NCBI RefSeq assembly: GCF_028752835.1
Contig: NZ_CP087952.1
Location: 1,655,041 to 1,719,040 of the forward strand
DNA length: 64,000 nt
Origin: Desulfosarcina sp. BuS5
Lineage (GTDB): Bacteria > Desulfobacterota > Desulfobacteria > Desulfobacterales > BuS5
Reading direction: 5' to 3'
In this document: piece after piece, positions 40,257-50,622 of the stretch
Numbering within the stretch: position 1 is the first letter of the stretch
How the letters are laid out: each line of letters opens with the position of its first letter
Notes under the pieces: model-generated
What the model saw: the letters and a program-made list of their open reading frames with translations, nothing else
What the model was told of the DNA's origin: nothing
Database searches by the model: none
Program-made: the position numbers and the translations under genes

Positions 40257-41492
40257 ATGTTAGATGATGTTTTCAAACTTAGCAGAAATTTTTTAAAAAT
40301 TTTCAACAAGCCTTACAAACGGTATTTTATTGAAAAATATCCGCTTGCGAGCAGGTTTTCCATTATTATCGGACAGAGAGGCGTCGGCAAAACCACAGCA
40401 ATGATTCAAAAAATATTATCAGCAAATAATGATGATATTTTTACCAAAAATGCGCTTTATGTTCCTGTCGATCATTTTATTGTAGGAGGCAGAAGTCTTT
40501 ATGAAATTGCTGAAGAGTTTTATAACCTTGGCGGTAAAATGATATGTTTTGATGAAATTCATAAATATGCAGGCTGGTCAGGTGAATTGAAAAGTGTTTA
40601 TGACAGCTTTCAAAAATTGATTATTCTTGCTTCAGGAAGTTCCGCCATGGAAATTCAGAAGGGCAGCCACGATTTGAGCAGAAGAGCCGTAGTTTATTCA
40701 ATGACAGGGCTTTCCTTCAGAGAATACATAGACCTGGCAACAGGCATTAAAATTGAAGCGTTTGTTTTAAAAAGCATATTAGAAGAGCATGAAAAATTTT
40801 CATACGATATTATTGAAGCAGTGGAAAGCAAAAAGAAAAAAATTTTAGCGCTTTTCAAAGAGTATCTTCAGTTTGGATATTTTCCCTATTTCACGGAATT
40901 TGACGATATTTCGCTATATTATATAACTTTGGAACAAAGTATCCGCACAACAATAGAAAGCGATCTTTTATCCATATACCCGACATTAAATGGAAGCAGT
41001 ATAAAAAAAATCAAAAGACTCCTTGCCGTTATCGCAGAATCCGTTCCATTTACACCTGATTTAAAACGACTCAAAAGAATCGTCGAAATTGGAGATGAAC
41101 GTACTCTCAAAAATTATCTTAAGTACCTTGAAGACGGAGGAGTAATTTTATCTCTTACAAAAAAAGGGACTAGACTTGGAGCGTTGGAAAAACCGGAAAA
41201 AATATATCTTAACAACCCGAATCAGATATATGCAATAAGCGGCAAAGATAAAGAAAACAGGGGAACCATACGCGAAACATTTTTTATCAATATGCTTTCA
41301 GTTATGCATAAAGTTTCAATGCCCCCAAAGGGAGATTTTTATATTGACAATAAATATACCTTTGAAATCGGGGGCAAAAATAAAAGCTTTAAGCAGATAA
41401 AAAATATAAACGATTCTTTTCTTGCAATTGATGACATAGAAGCAGGAATCGGCAATAAAATTCCGTTATGGTTGTTTGGTTTTTTGTATTAG
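40257..41492 (+). CDS. AAA-family ATPase (AAA_14/DUF4143 type)
   Basis: The 411-residue protein has Walker A IIGQRGVGKTTAMIQ near residue 40, Walker B-like KMICFDEIHKYAGWSGELKS, and a sensor region LIILASGSSAMEIQKGSHDL SRRA. The C-terminal part (NYLKYLEDGGVILSLTKKG, then RETFFINML and FEIGGKNKSFKQI) resembles DUF4143/PD-(D/E)XK-like. Such ATPases are widespread accessory genes, often in mobile or defence-associated places. The function is unknown. The gene is AT-rich compared with cobN and lies between two copies of the cobN tail, which suggests acquisition by transfer. Confidence 0.78.
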   Translation: MLDDVFKLSRNFLKIFNKPYKRYFIEKYPLASRFSIIIGQRGVGKTTAMIQKILSANNDDIFTKNALYVPVDHFIVGGRSLYEIAEEFYNLGGKMICFDEIHKYAGWSGELKSVYDSFQKLIILASGSSAMEIQKGSHDLSRRAVVYSMTGLSFREYIDLATGIKIEAFVLKSILEEHEKFSYDIIEAVESKKKKILALFKEYLQFGYFPYFTEFDDISLYYITLEQSIRTTIESDLLSIYPTLNGSSIKKIKRLLAVIAESVPFTPDLKRLKRIVEIGDERTLKNYLKYLEDGGVILSLTKKGTRLGALEKPEKIYLNNPNQIYAISGKDKENRGTIRETFFINMLSVMHKVSMPPKGDFYIDNKYTFEIGGKNKSFKQIKNINDSFLAIDDIEAGIGNKIPLWLFGFLY

Positions 41493-41503
41493 GACAATAA
41501 AGG

Positions 41504-41552
41504 TGCGAGGCATATCTAAAGATGGAAGGGGAGATTGAAGAACTTGCGGAAC
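41504..41552 (+). repeat. Copy C of the cobN 3' end
   Basis: GCGAGGCATATCTAAAGATG and the next 29 bases match the last part of cobN, coding for EAYLKMEGEIEELAE in the cobN frame. Unlike copies A and B the frame has no stop here and runs on (QEMELSARP). It overlaps the start of the TonB receptor gene in another frame. Confidence 0.75.
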
Positions 41553-43310
41553 AGGAGATGGAACTATCAGCCCGGCCGTGTGTCATGTGCGTTTGCAGTT
41601 GTTTTTTTTGGGATTTTTTCATGGAGTTGCATGCCGGTTTTTGCGCTTGAGCATACGGACTCTATTGTCATAACTGCCGATGAGATAAAAAAAATGAATG
41701 TACGCAAGATTTCCGACGTACTCAACCAGGTTTCCGGGTTAAAGGCCGGGGATACTTCCGTGTCGATCCGCGGTTCCTATAAAGTAAAGGTTATGCTTGA
41801 CGGCAGGCCGATTAATGACCCCACTTCCAGTCACGGCTCTGTTAAATTCGACCTTGTATCTATTGAAACCATAGAAAAAATTGAAATTCACAAAGGAAAA
41901 GGCGCTTTAAAATATGGTGATGATGCAAGCGGCGGCGTTATTTTGATTACTACAGGAAAAATTGATACCCTCCATGGAAATGTAAAGTCATACCGGGGGA
42001 ATTATGACACCTCCAGCTACAGTGGTAATTGCCGGGCAAGGAAGGGCGCTTTCGGAGTTGCCCTATCCTCGGGATATGATTACACCAAAGGATATCAGGA
42101 TAATGGTGATCGGAAAAAAAAACGGGCCGGCGGCAAACTTGAATATACCCCGGGAAATGAATTCAGCCTGGCGCTTTCAGCCGATTATCTGAAAGATGAC
42201 CGCGGCCTGAGCGGCCGTCCTGAATACCCTACCCCCCATTCACGAAAAAAAAGTAAAATGTTCTCTTATGCCTTGATTGCAAAAGTAAAAGAGATAGCGA
42301 GCGAAACTTTTTATAATAAGGCTGAAAACAAAAACCGGGATCCGGACAGGGCAGTTGACAACACCATAACCGTTAAAAAATTTGGTGAAGATATTTCCAC
42401 TTCGATTCGGTTCGACAAACTGGGAACTGTAAATTACGGCGCTGCTTTTAGATGGGGAGAAGCGGAAAGCAGCCGTTTTGCCACCACAAATGAGCATTCG
42501 GCTTCCCTGTTTGCCACAGATGCTGTTTCATTTGAAACGCTGCCGGTAACCTTTTCTTTCGGACTTCGGGGAAGCGTCTATTCGGAATTTGATAATACCG
42601 TCAATCCGGAAGCAAAAATTTCATATAAAAAAGATAAATGGTCTCTTTCATTTATCTACAGCCGGACCAATAACATCCCTTCTTTTTACCAGCGCTATGA
42701 TAAAACCGCCACCAAGGAACCTAATCCGGGTCTTGACATGGAAATCGCCGACAATTTCAGCCTTTCGTTTTTTACCGAAATATCACCCCGCCTCTCCTTC
42801 GGAACGTCTTTGTTTAATAACCGGATTACAGATCGAATCGCCTATGTGCTGGGAGACGACGGCATCGGCAGGTATGAAAATTTCGGGGAGGTGACTTACA
42901 AGGGCGGAGATATTTTTTTGAATGTAAAGATTATGGAGAATCTGTATTTAAAAACGACATATACATATCTTAAAGCCATAAACGAGGATACCGGGCTTTG
43001 GATGCCCTGTAAGCCAAGACACCGGGTGTATACAGACTTGTCTTATAGACCGGTAAAGGAACTCTCCATAATTTTTAACCTGAAGTATGAAACAAAACAG
43101 TACACCCGCACTGACAATAAAAATTCGGTGCCGGAACGGACTATCGGAAACATCAGGATTGAGTACAGCCCGGTCAGGGCTGCGGGCAGGTACGGTCAGG
43201 TGGAATTTTTTGGAGAGGTCAGGAATATCGGGGACAAAACATACCTTTACGGCGACGGCTGGCTTGCGCCGCCCCTAACCTGGATTTGCGGTCTTAATTA
43301 TAGGTTTTAA
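41535..43310 (+). CDS. TonB-dependent receptor (short barrel)
   Basis: The 591-residue product has a signal region (AFAVVFFGIFSWSCMPVFAL E) and a short plug: DSIVITADEIKKMNVRKISD, VSGLKAGDTSVSIRGSYKVK, VMLDGRPINDPTSSHGSVKF, IEKIEIHKGKGALKYGDDA SGGVILI. The barrel ends CGLNYRF. A longer TonB-box region is missing or short. The start is TTG 41535 or GTG 41580; the former lies in the cobN tail copy, so the true start may have been changed by rearrangement. It probably imports the substrate of the neighbouring transport and chelatase genes. Confidence 0.8.
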   Translation: MKNLRNRRWNYQPGRVSCAFAVVFFGIFSWSCMPVFALEHTDSIVITADEIKKMNVRKISDVLNQVSGLKAGDTSVSIRGSYKVKVMLDGRPINDPTSSHGSVKFDLVSIETIEKIEIHKGKGALKYGDDASGGVILITTGKIDTLHGNVKSYRGNYDTSSYSGNCRARKGAFGVALSSGYDYTKGYQDNGDRKKKRAGGKLEYTPGNEFSLALSADYLKDDRGLSGRPEYPTPHSRKKSKMFSYALIAKVKEIASETFYNKAENKNRDPDRAVDNTITVKKFGEDISTSIRFDKLGTVNYGAAFRWGEAESSRFATTNEHSASLFATDAVSFETLPVTFSFGLRGSVYSEFDNTVNPEAKISYKKDKWSLSFIYSRTNNIPSFYQRYDKTATKEPNPGLDMEIADNFSLSFFTEISPRLSFGTSLFNNRITDRIAYVLGDDGIGRYENFGEVTYKGGDIFLNVKIMENLYLKTTYTYLKAINEDTGLWMPCKPRHRVYTDLSYRPVKELSIIFNLKYETKQYTRTDNKNSVPERTIGNIRIEYSPVRAAGRYGQVEFFGEVRNIGDKTYLYGDGWLAPPLTWICGLNYRF

Positions 43311-43496
43311 ATGTTAAAGGAAAAATAGAACATTTTTAGAGCTAATATCTAACGCATAAAAGCTAATCGCTTTAAATCTTCGTTTAGAAAAAAAGCTGGA
43401 AATAGTTATTTTATCAACGTGATAGATAGTTTTCCTTCAGGCAATAGTTAAGAGAAGGGATTGCTGAATTAATCAATTATTAAAAGGAGAAAAGAA

Positions 43497-45611
43497 ATGT
43501 GTGGTAACTGGTTGAAAAAAAGTTTTTTGGTAAATGTTTTTGTCATATTTGTGCTATTTTCATTTTTGGGTGTCAACGGGTTGTTTGGAGGGGAAACAAC
43601 ACTGGATGAGATTGTGGTGACTGCAACCCGGATAAAAGAAAAAAGCTTTGATGTATCAGCCCCGGTGGAAGTAGTGACACCCCGGACATTGGAGATTAAC
43701 AACCCGGCAACGGCAGCTCAACCTCTTGAAGATCTGCCTGGCGTATCCCTTTCCAGTGCCGGAATGTGGGAGGTGGTTCCGGTAATCCGGGGGCTGGGTG
43801 GTAATCGGGTTTTGGTTTTAATTGATGGTGACCGGGAAAATAATCTTTGGGCCGGCCGTGCTCCATTAACACCTTTCGTTGATGTTGGCAATATTGAACG
43901 GATCGAGGTTATTAAAGGCCCGGCATCGGTGCTTTACGGCACAGATGCTCTGGGTGGAGTAATCAATATTATTACCAAAATACCAGATTTTGCTCAAGAA
44001 GATAAATGGACTTTTCTGAATTCTACGGAAGGCCGTTATTCATCTGTTGATGATGGCCGGTTTGGCCGTTACAGCCTCAGTGGGGGTGGTTATGGTTTTG
44101 ATTTTGGACTGGCTGTATCAGGGCGGGACGCCGATGACTATGAGAATGGTGACGGTCACGATATTGATAACAGTCAATATGAAGCCGTTAACATAGATTT
44201 CAAGGGCCGTTATTTTATTAACGATAATAACGACTTAAGCTTTTCCGTAAGGAGTAATAATATAGATGATATGGGAGTGCCGTTCAAACAAGGGGCTGAG
44301 TATTCACACTTTACCCAATTTGACACAGATACTTACAAATTGGCTTATCATGGTCGTAATCTGGGCTTGATTGATGATTTGCAGTTGCGTACCTGGTATG
44401 TTGATCAGAAACGAAAATATAAGGGTAAAATGTTTAGCTCAAGCAAACCCATGCATACCTTAAAAAGCAATGATATTGATTCATCCGCTCTGGGTTCGAG
44501 TTTACAGACACGTATTGATTTGGGGAAAAATAATCGTTTGATCACTGGAGTCGAGTATGTCCATGAAGACTGTGATGGTGATGAAGAGCAGATCAAGAAA
44601 AAAAATAACAAAGATATTACCGCTAAAATTTTAACTTTTAAGCCCTTGCCCGATGCCAAGCGTGACCATTTTGGTGTTTTTGCCCAGGATGAGCTGGATT
44701 TGGGTGATTCATTTACAATTCTGGCCGGTTTGCGTTATGATTATTTTTCCGCTGATGCTGATGATGTAATTTTTAAAACCGAATCGTATAATCCGACTGG
44801 GCAAACCGTTAAAAAAGTCAAAAGTGATCCCAACCATTTTAAGAGTAAAAGCGATGATGCTGTCACTTTCAATCTGGGTATGCTCTATGCTTTGAACGAA
44901 AATATTCATTTGACTACGAATTTTTCCTCAGGTTTCCGGGCCCCCGATATTTTTGAACTCTATTCTACCAGGGGAGGATCTTATATCTTGTTGGGAGATC
45001 CGAATTTGGATCCGGAATACTCCTATAATGTCGATACAGGGTTTAAACTGAATTATCTCCGTTTGCGGGGTTCTTTCAGCGCTTTTTACAACCGCGTCAA
45101 TGACTATATTGATTTGGTAAATCGGGGGGCAACATTTGCCGGCCTGGAAGCTCATGAATATGTCAATATTTCTGATGCCGAACTTTATGGCGCCGACGGT
45201 TCCCTTGAGTTCGATATTCTGAAACAACTAACTCTTTTCGGCAATCTGGCTTATGTTGAAGGTCGGGAACGTCATACCCATAGCCGTCTCAACAAGATTC
45301 CTCCGCTGAACGGACTTTTGGGACTCCGCTGGAAGGGTGTATCCAGGGGACTGAAATACTGGTTTGAATTCAGCAGCAATATGTATGATTCCCAAGATCA
45401 TCCAGCAGATGGTGAAGAAAAAACCCCGGGTTATACCCTTTTTAATCTGCGTAGTGGAATCAAATTTGATTATGCCGGTATGAAAGATATTACTTTGTCA
45501 CTGAATGTGGAAAATTTTTTCGATAAAAAATATCGCAGTCATTTAAACTATAAGGACTTTCTTACTGAACCGGGACTTAATGTAATCACTTCGTTAAAAA
45601 TATATTTTTAA
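43497..45611 (+). CDS. TonB-dependent receptor, MCGNWLK family, copy 1
   Basis: The 704-residue receptor starts MCGNWLKK, has a signal sequence, a TonB box (DEIVVTATRIKEK) and a plug (PLEDLPGVSLSSAGMWEVVP; VIRGLGGNRVLVLIDGDREN; IERIEVIKGPASVLYGTDAL). The barrel ends TSLKIYF. Its N-terminal residues, plug and barrel closely match the receptor at 56337, which is behind a cobalamin riboswitch. The ABC genes follow 33 bp later, so it probably brings in a corrinoid or related tetrapyrrole. AAAGGAG precedes the ATG. Confidence 0.9.
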   Translation: MCGNWLKKSFLVNVFVIFVLFSFLGVNGLFGGETTLDEIVVTATRIKEKSFDVSAPVEVVTPRTLEINNPATAAQPLEDLPGVSLSSAGMWEVVPVIRGLGGNRVLVLIDGDRENNLWAGRAPLTPFVDVGNIERIEVIKGPASVLYGTDALGGVINIITKIPDFAQEDKWTFLNSTEGRYSSVDDGRFGRYSLSGGGYGFDFGLAVSGRDADDYENGDGHDIDNSQYEAVNIDFKGRYFINDNNDLSFSVRSNNIDDMGVPFKQGAEYSHFTQFDTDTYKLAYHGRNLGLIDDLQLRTWYVDQKRKYKGKMFSSSKPMHTLKSNDIDSSALGSSLQTRIDLGKNNRLITGVEYVHEDCDGDEEQIKKKNNKDITAKILTFKPLPDAKRDHFGVFAQDELDLGDSFTILAGLRYDYFSADADDVIFKTESYNPTGQTVKKVKSDPNHFKSKSDDAVTFNLGMLYALNENIHLTTNFSSGFRAPDIFELYSTRGGSYILLGDPNLDPEYSYNVDTGFKLNYLRLRGSFSAFYNRVNDYIDLVNRGATFAGLEAHEYVNISDAELYGADGSLEFDILKQLTLFGNLAYVEGRERHTHSRLNKIPPLNGLLGLRWKGVSRGLKYWFEFSSNMYDSQDHPADGEEKTPGYTLFNLRSGIKFDYAGMKDITLSLNVENFFDKKYRSHLNYKDFLTEPGLNVITSLKIYF

Positions 45612-45644
45612 ATCAAATAAAATCGAATAATGGAGGTTTTTTAA

Positions 45645-46742
45645 ATGTTGATATCCAGGTTTAAATCTGTCTGGTTCAGTGTTTTGCTGATATGGGCAAT
45701 GATGATAATTTTTTCTGTGGTACCTGTTATGGCTAAGACCGTTACGGATCTTGCTGGAAGAACCATTAAGGTTCCGGACAACGTGGGGCAGATTATCGCC
45801 CTGCGTGGAGCTTTGAGTATTGTATGCTATCTTGATCTGGTCGACCGGGTTGTCGGGGTTGAACATCATGAAGCGGTCTCTAACCGGTGGGTTGGATCCC
45901 AGGGCCGTCCTTACCGCATGGCCAACCCGCAACTGGGGAATCTCCCGGTTATCGGCTCCCGTAATAAACCCCAACCCGAGAAGATAATCAAGCTGCATCC
46001 TGATATAATTTTTATCGGCAGCGGGGCGGTGCGAATGGCGAAACAATTGCAGCGTCAGACTGGAATTCCTGTGGTTGTGCTTGATCTTGGTGATTTGGGC
46101 GCGGGTCGTAAACGATTTCTCAAATCATTGCAACTGGTTGGAGAGCTTTGCGGAAAAGAGAAGCGCGCTAACTCCTTGACAGGAAAAATTAAGGAATGTC
46201 TGGTTGATCTTGAACAGCGGACTGGTGGTATTGCTCTGGGAAAGAGAAAGAAGGTTTATCTTGGGGGTATCCAGTTTAAGGTGGCGCACGGCATTCTGGG
46301 CACCAGCCGGGAGTATCCTCCTTTTCAACTGATCCATGCCGATAATGTTGTTGATGCTCTACCGATTACAAAAAAACTGGTTAAAGGACGTTTGTCAATC
46401 AAACGAGAGATTTTTATCAACCTCGCTCCCGAGGTGGTTTTTATCTGTGAAAGCGGCATTGAGCTTGTTTCCCGGGAGTTGAAAGAGCCTTTATACCGGG
46501 AACTTCCTGCGATCAGGGCCGGAAAGGTCTACGGTCTCATGCCCCATTATTATGCTACCGCTCCGGCCACTGTATTGGCAGAAACCTACTATATCGGCAA
46601 GACCTTATACCCTGATCGTTTTCAGGATATCGGGATCCCGGCGTTGTCTGATGCACTCTATACTTTTTTTGTCGGATGTCCGCTTTACAAAAAAATGGCA
46701 AAGATCTTTGGCGGATTTAAACCTCTGGCGGAACTTCAATGA
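45645..46742 (+). CDS. BtuF/FhuD-type periplasmic binding protein
   Basis: The 365-residue protein has a signal peptide ending PVMAKTV, then the class III binding-protein pattern: VTDLAGRTIKVPDNVGQIIA, DRVVGVEHHEAVSNRWVG, QPEKIIKLHPDIIFIG, ELPAIRAGKVYGLMP. It would carry a corrinoid or metal-tetrapyrrole to the permease encoded next. It overlaps the permease gene by 4 bp and follows a receptor by 33 bp. There is no lipobox, unlike the BtuF at 27832. Confidence 0.85.
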   Translation: MLISRFKSVWFSVLLIWAMMIIFSVVPVMAKTVTDLAGRTIKVPDNVGQIIALRGALSIVCYLDLVDRVVGVEHHEAVSNRWVGSQGRPYRMANPQLGNLPVIGSRNKPQPEKIIKLHPDIIFIGSGAVRMAKQLQRQTGIPVVVLDLGDLGAGRKRFLKSLQLVGELCGKEKRANSLTGKIKECLVDLEQRTGGIALGKRKKVYLGGIQFKVAHGILGTSREYPPFQLIHADNVVDALPITKKLVKGRLSIKREIFINLAPEVVFICESGIELVSRELKEPLYRELPAIRAGKVYGLMPHYYATAPATVLAETYYIGKTLYPDRFQDIGIPALSDALYTFFVGCPLYKKMAKIFGGFKPLAELQ

Positions 46743-47788
46743 ACTCGATAAGAATTGCCTATCATTCTAACCGTCGGCGCCTTGTAATGATTGTAGTGGC
46801 TGGTGCAGTGCTTTTGCTGCCTGCTTTTGCTATGGTAATCTTGAGCGGAACTACCGATATTTCTGTAAATAGAATTTTCAATATTCTGTTTTTTGAAGAT
46901 TCCGGCTCGGCCTTTTTGGTTGTCTGGCAGATCCGTCTGCCTCGTCTAATAGGGGCGTTGCTGGGGGGAACCGGTCTGGCCTTGGCCGGGGCCGTGCTCC
47001 AGGCGGTTCTGCATAATCCACTGGCTGCACCAACGACTTTAGGGATTGCCCAGGGGGCAGCTTTCGGGGCATCTCTGGGCATTACTTTAATAGGTACTGT
47101 TTCCGGATTACCGGGTTATCTCAATTTTCTGGATTCTACGACATTTATCAACCTGTCGGCTTTTGTTTTTTCCCTGCTGACAACCTTTGCCATTATCCTG
47201 CTGGCCCGGCTCCGCCGGGCCGGGCCGGAATCAATTATCCTGGCCGGGGTGGCTTTAAGCTCTCTGTTCATGGCCTGTACTACTTTCCTTCAATATTTTG
47301 CCGATGAAACCCAATTGGCTTTAATTGTTCATTGGACCTTTGGTGACCTGGCCCGGGCTTCCTGGTCCGATCTGCGATTGATGGCTGGTGTAATTTTTCT
47401 AACCTCTATCTATTTTTTCTTTAACCGCCATAATTATAATGCTTTGCTGGCTGGTGGTGATGTCGCCCGGAGTCTTGGGGTCAATGTTAACCGGCTGCGA
47501 CTGATCAGCATGTTTATGGCTTCCCTGACAACTGCGGTAATCGTTACGTTTTTCGGCATCCTGGGTTTTGTCGGTCTGGTTGCTCCTCATATTGGACGCC
47601 GCCTGATCGGTTCTGATAATCGTTTGCTTTTTCCTCTGGCCGCCGTTTCAGGGGTTGTAATGTTGCTGGCCGCCGACCTGCTCGGCCAGTTTGTTCTTGA
47701 CCCTGTGGCGCTGCCGGCCGGGGTTGTAACTTCCTTTTTTGGAACGCCTGTTTTTCTCTTTCTGCTTTTTGGCAAAGGGAATAACTGA
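46739..47788 (+). CDS. FecCD-family permease
   Basis: The 349-residue product has the FecCD pattern: VWQIRLPRLIGALLGGTGLA, VLHNPLAAPTTLGIAQGAAF, IILAGVALSSLFMACTTFLQ, LALIVHWTFGDLA, DVARSLGVNVNRLRLISMFM and LGFVGLVAPHIGRRLIGSDN. It forms the inner-membrane channel of the second BtuFCD-like transporter. Its stop overlaps the ATPase start at one base (TGATG). Confidence 0.9.
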   Translation: MNSIRIAYHSNRRRLVMIVVAGAVLLLPAFAMVILSGTTDISVNRIFNILFFEDSGSAFLVVWQIRLPRLIGALLGGTGLALAGAVLQAVLHNPLAAPTTLGIAQGAAFGASLGITLIGTVSGLPGYLNFLDSTTFINLSAFVFSLLTTFAIILLARLRRAGPESIILAGVALSSLFMACTTFLQYFADETQLALIVHWTFGDLARASWSDLRLMAGVIFLTSIYFFFNRHNYNALLAGGDVARSLGVNVNRLRLISMFMASLTTAVIVTFFGILGFVGLVAPHIGRRLIGSDNRLLFPLAAVSGVVMLLAADLLGQFVLDPVALPAGVVTSFFGTPVFLFLLFGKGNN

Positions 47789-48540
47789 TGAGAATTGAAA
47801 TCGATAGTCTTGCTTATAGATATGAGCAGAAGGTAGTTTTGGAAGATTTGACCTGTTGCTTAAATGCAGGTCAGGTACATATTATCCTGGGGGTCAATGG
47901 AGCAGGAAAATCGACTTTGATGAAATTGTTAAACCGTTTATTGAAACCCCGATCCGGTAGCATTCTGATGGCAGGTAAAGACTTGGCCGATCTAACTTTG
48001 AATCAGATTGCCAAGCGCATAAGCTATGTCGCGCAGCAACAGCAAAGATGTGAATTAACGGTTACGGATTATGTTTTGCTTGGCCGTAAACCCCATCTGA
48101 AATGGAACTTCGGAATTAAGGATGAAAAAATTGTCTTTGCCGTTATGAAAAAACTGGATCTTGGGGACCTGGCCCTTCGGCCTCTGGCTCACTTGAGTGG
48201 TGGAGAACTGCAGAAAACGATTATTGCCCGGGCATTGGTCCAAAAGCCGGAGATTCTGCTCCTGGACGAACCCACCAGTAATCTGGATCTGAAAAATCAA
48301 ATTGAAGTTATGGAGATTATACGGCAGGAAACCGCCGAGTACGCACTGACCACTGTCATTGCTATGCATGATATCAATCTGGCCCTGCGCTATGCTTCCA
48401 GTTTTACCTTATTGAAGGGCAACCGGGTCATGGCTTCCGGCGGGATGGAGGTGATTACCCCGGATAACTTGTCAGCCCTTTTTGGTATCCGGATCAAACT
48501 TTACAGGCTAGATGGATATGTAACGGCAATTCCGGAATAA
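47788..48540 (+). CDS. BtuD/FecE-type ABC ATPase
   Basis: The 250-residue ATPase has Walker A LGVNGAGKSTLMKLLNRLLK, Q-loop ISYVAQQQ, LAHLSGGELQKTIIARALVQ, ILLLDEPTSNLDL and IAMHDINLALRY. No extra domain is present, unlike the first BtuD. It completes the binding-protein, permease and ATPase set and is followed after 24 bp by the chelatase genes. Confidence 0.92.
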   Translation: MRIEIDSLAYRYEQKVVLEDLTCCLNAGQVHIILGVNGAGKSTLMKLLNRLLKPRSGSILMAGKDLADLTLNQIAKRISYVAQQQQRCELTVTDYVLLGRKPHLKWNFGIKDEKIVFAVMKKLDLGDLALRPLAHLSGGELQKTIIARALVQKPEILLLDEPTSNLDLKNQIEVMEIIRQETAEYALTTVIAMHDINLALRYASSFTLLKGNRVMASGGMEVITPDNLSALFGIRIKLYRLDGYVTAIPE

Positions 48541-48564
48541 AAACTGTTAGGGACACGGAAAAAA

Positions 48565-50622
48565 ATGATTATGAGATCGAAAGTTAAAAAAACATATCCA
48601 TTTGCAGCCATTGTCGGACAGGAAGATTTAAAGCTTGCGTTGCTGCTGAATGCGATTAACCCGAAGATTGGCGGTCTACTGATCCGTGGAGAAAAGGGTA
48701 CTGCAAAGTCGACTGCGGTCCGGGCGCTGGCAGCGTTGCTGCCCGATATCAGGGTGGTTGCGGGATGCCCCTGTTTTTGCGATCCGGATGACCGGGACAA
48801 AATGTGTGAAAAATGCAGGGAACAAGAATCCGAACATAAAATTCAACACCGTAAAGTCAGGGTGGTAACCCTGCCCCTTAATGCCACGGAAGACAGGGTT
48901 GTCGGTGGAATTGATTTCAGCCTGGCGGTCAGGAAAGGGAAACGTTCTGTTCTTCCTGGACTTCTGGCTGAAGCCAATCGGTCGATCCTTTACGTGGATG
49001 AGGTAAATCTTTTAGACGATCATATCGTGGACATCATTCTGGATGCGGCTGCTTCCGGAGAAAACCGGATTGAGCGGGAAGGAATCTCATTTAAACATCC
49101 GTCTTCATTTGTTCTGATAGGAACGATGAATCCTGAAGAGGGAGATCTGCGGCCCCAGCTTCTCGACAGATTCGGCCTTTGCGTTGATGTTGCAGGGGAA
49201 CCGGAAATTGAAAAACGGGTTGAGCTGATCCAGAGGCGTGAGAGCTTTGATCTTGATTTTAAAGGGTTTATGAATCGGTTTAAAAAAGAAAATCATCAGG
49301 TCGCAAAGCAGATCGCAACGGCGATGGAATCTCTTGCCGGAGTCAGGTGTCCTAAACACTTAAGAACTTTTATTTCCGAGCTGTGCACAAAAAATATGGT
49401 GGCAGGCCATAGGGCAGATCTTGTCATGGAGCAGGCGGCCAGGGCCTATGCCGCATTGCAGGGGCATTTTGAAATCACCACGGATGATATTGTAAAGATT
49501 GCCCCTTTTGTGCTTGTCCATCGGACACGGGATGCGCAACAGTCTCCTCCTCCGCCGCCTCCACCGGATCAGTCTGAAGAAAAATCGTCTGAAGAGACGA
49601 ATGCCGATACTGATGAAAATGAACGGAAACAGGATCAGATGCCTGAAACTGACGAATCGGATAGCGAACAGAATGAGCAGTCTGAAACAGGAAGAAATGA
49701 AGAACTGCAATCTTCCGGCGAACAGCCGGACGACCCGGATAAAACAGATGATCATGAGCAGCCTGGAGAAACAACATCTCCAGAGCAGATATTTGAAGTA
49801 GGCTCTACCTTTGCGGTAAAAAAAATTGTATCCCCAAGGGACAGGGTTTCCCGCCGTGGGTCAGGACGACGATCCCGTACCCGTGTTTCCTTAAAACAGG
49901 GGCGTTACATCAAGAGTGTATCCGGAAACAGGAACGATGATATTGCTCTCGATGCCACGCTGCGCGCTGCTGCTCCGCATCAGCTTGCAAGAAAAAAGGA
50001 AAACGGATTGGCAGTAGTTTTAAAAAAAGAGGATATCCAGGAAAAGGTCAGAGAAAAGCGGATCGGAAATTTTCTTCTTTTTGCCGTGGATGCCAGCGGT
50101 TCCATGGGGGCAAGGGGAAGGATGGCGGCCTCTAAGGGCGCAATTATGTCTTTGCTTCTCGATGCCTACCAGAAACGGGACAAGGTGGCAATGATCTCTT
50201 TTCGTAAAAACGAGGCTTTTGTCAATTTACCGCCCACTTCTTCCGTGGAGCTTGCAGGAAAACTTCTGGCGGAAATGCCCGTGGGCGGCAGGACGCCACT
50301 TTCAGCGGGATTGGCCGCAGCCCATGAACAGGTCAGGAACTATCTTTTACGGGATCCTTCTGCCCGGCCGATTGTAATTATCATCACAGACGGCAAAAGC
50401 AATGCGGCCATAGGGGATCAAAAACCGGTTGAAGAGACCTTTGACTTTGCCGTTAAAATGGCCGCGGATAAGCGTGTGGTCTATATTGTAGTCGATACCG
50501 AGGAACCCGGACTCGTTAATTTTGGTTTGGCCGGTCGTCTTGCCGGAGCGCTGGGGGCACGGTATTTTAGAATCGAAGAGCTTAAGGCTGACCAACTGGT
50601 TAATATTATCAAGGAGAAATAA
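48565..50622 (+). CDS. ChlI-ChlD (BchI-BchD) fusion chelatase ATPase with VWA domain
   Basis: The 685-residue protein combines an AAA+ domain ([80 protein letters not shown]) with a proline- and acid-rich linker ([20 protein letters not shown], about residues 325-410). A VWA domain follows ([34 protein letters not shown]). In Mg- and Co-chelatases such subunits couple ATP hydrolysis to metal insertion by the CobN/BchH subunit. CAGGCACCxxx cysteines ([17 protein letters not shown]) near residue 65 may bind zinc. It is next to the smaller ChlI gene (1-bp overlap). Confidence 0.9.
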   Translation: MIMRSKVKKTYPFAAIVGQEDLKLALLLNAINPKIGGLLIRGEKGTAKSTAVRALAALLPDIRVVAGCPCFCDPDDRDKMCEKCREQESEHKIQHRKVRVVTLPLNATEDRVVGGIDFSLAVRKGKRSVLPGLLAEANRSILYVDEVNLLDDHIVDIILDAAASGENRIEREGISFKHPSSFVLIGTMNPEEGDLRPQLLDRFGLCVDVAGEPEIEKRVELIQRRESFDLDFKGFMNRFKKENHQVAKQIATAMESLAGVRCPKHLRTFISELCTKNMVAGHRADLVMEQAARAYAALQGHFEITTDDIVKIAPFVLVHRTRDAQQSPPPPPPPDQSEEKSSEETNADTDENERKQDQMPETDESDSEQNEQSETGRNEELQSSGEQPDDPDKTDDHEQPGETTSPEQIFEVGSTFAVKKIVSPRDRVSRRGSGRRSRTRVSLKQGRYIKSVSGNRNDDIALDATLRAAAPHQLARKKENGLAVVLKKEDIQEKVREKRIGNFLLFAVDASGSMGARGRMAASKGAIMSLLLDAYQKRDKVAMISFRKNEAFVNLPPTSSVELAGKLLAEMPVGGRTPLSAGLAAAHEQVRNYLLRDPSARPIVIIITDGKSNAAIGDQKPVEETFDFAVKMAADKRVVYIVVDTEEPGLVNFGLAGRLAGALGARYFRIEELKADQLVNIIKEK

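Noticed and set aside
41580-41660. An outer-membrane receptor that is a cobN fusion protein
   Set aside because: The cobN tail copy and the receptor are in different frames; the receptor has its own signal region, so this is juxtaposition.
43311-43496. A cobalamin riboswitch before the receptor at 43497
   Set aside because: No B12 box or GCCACTG-type core is present in the 186 bp, although the paralogous receptor at 56337 has one.
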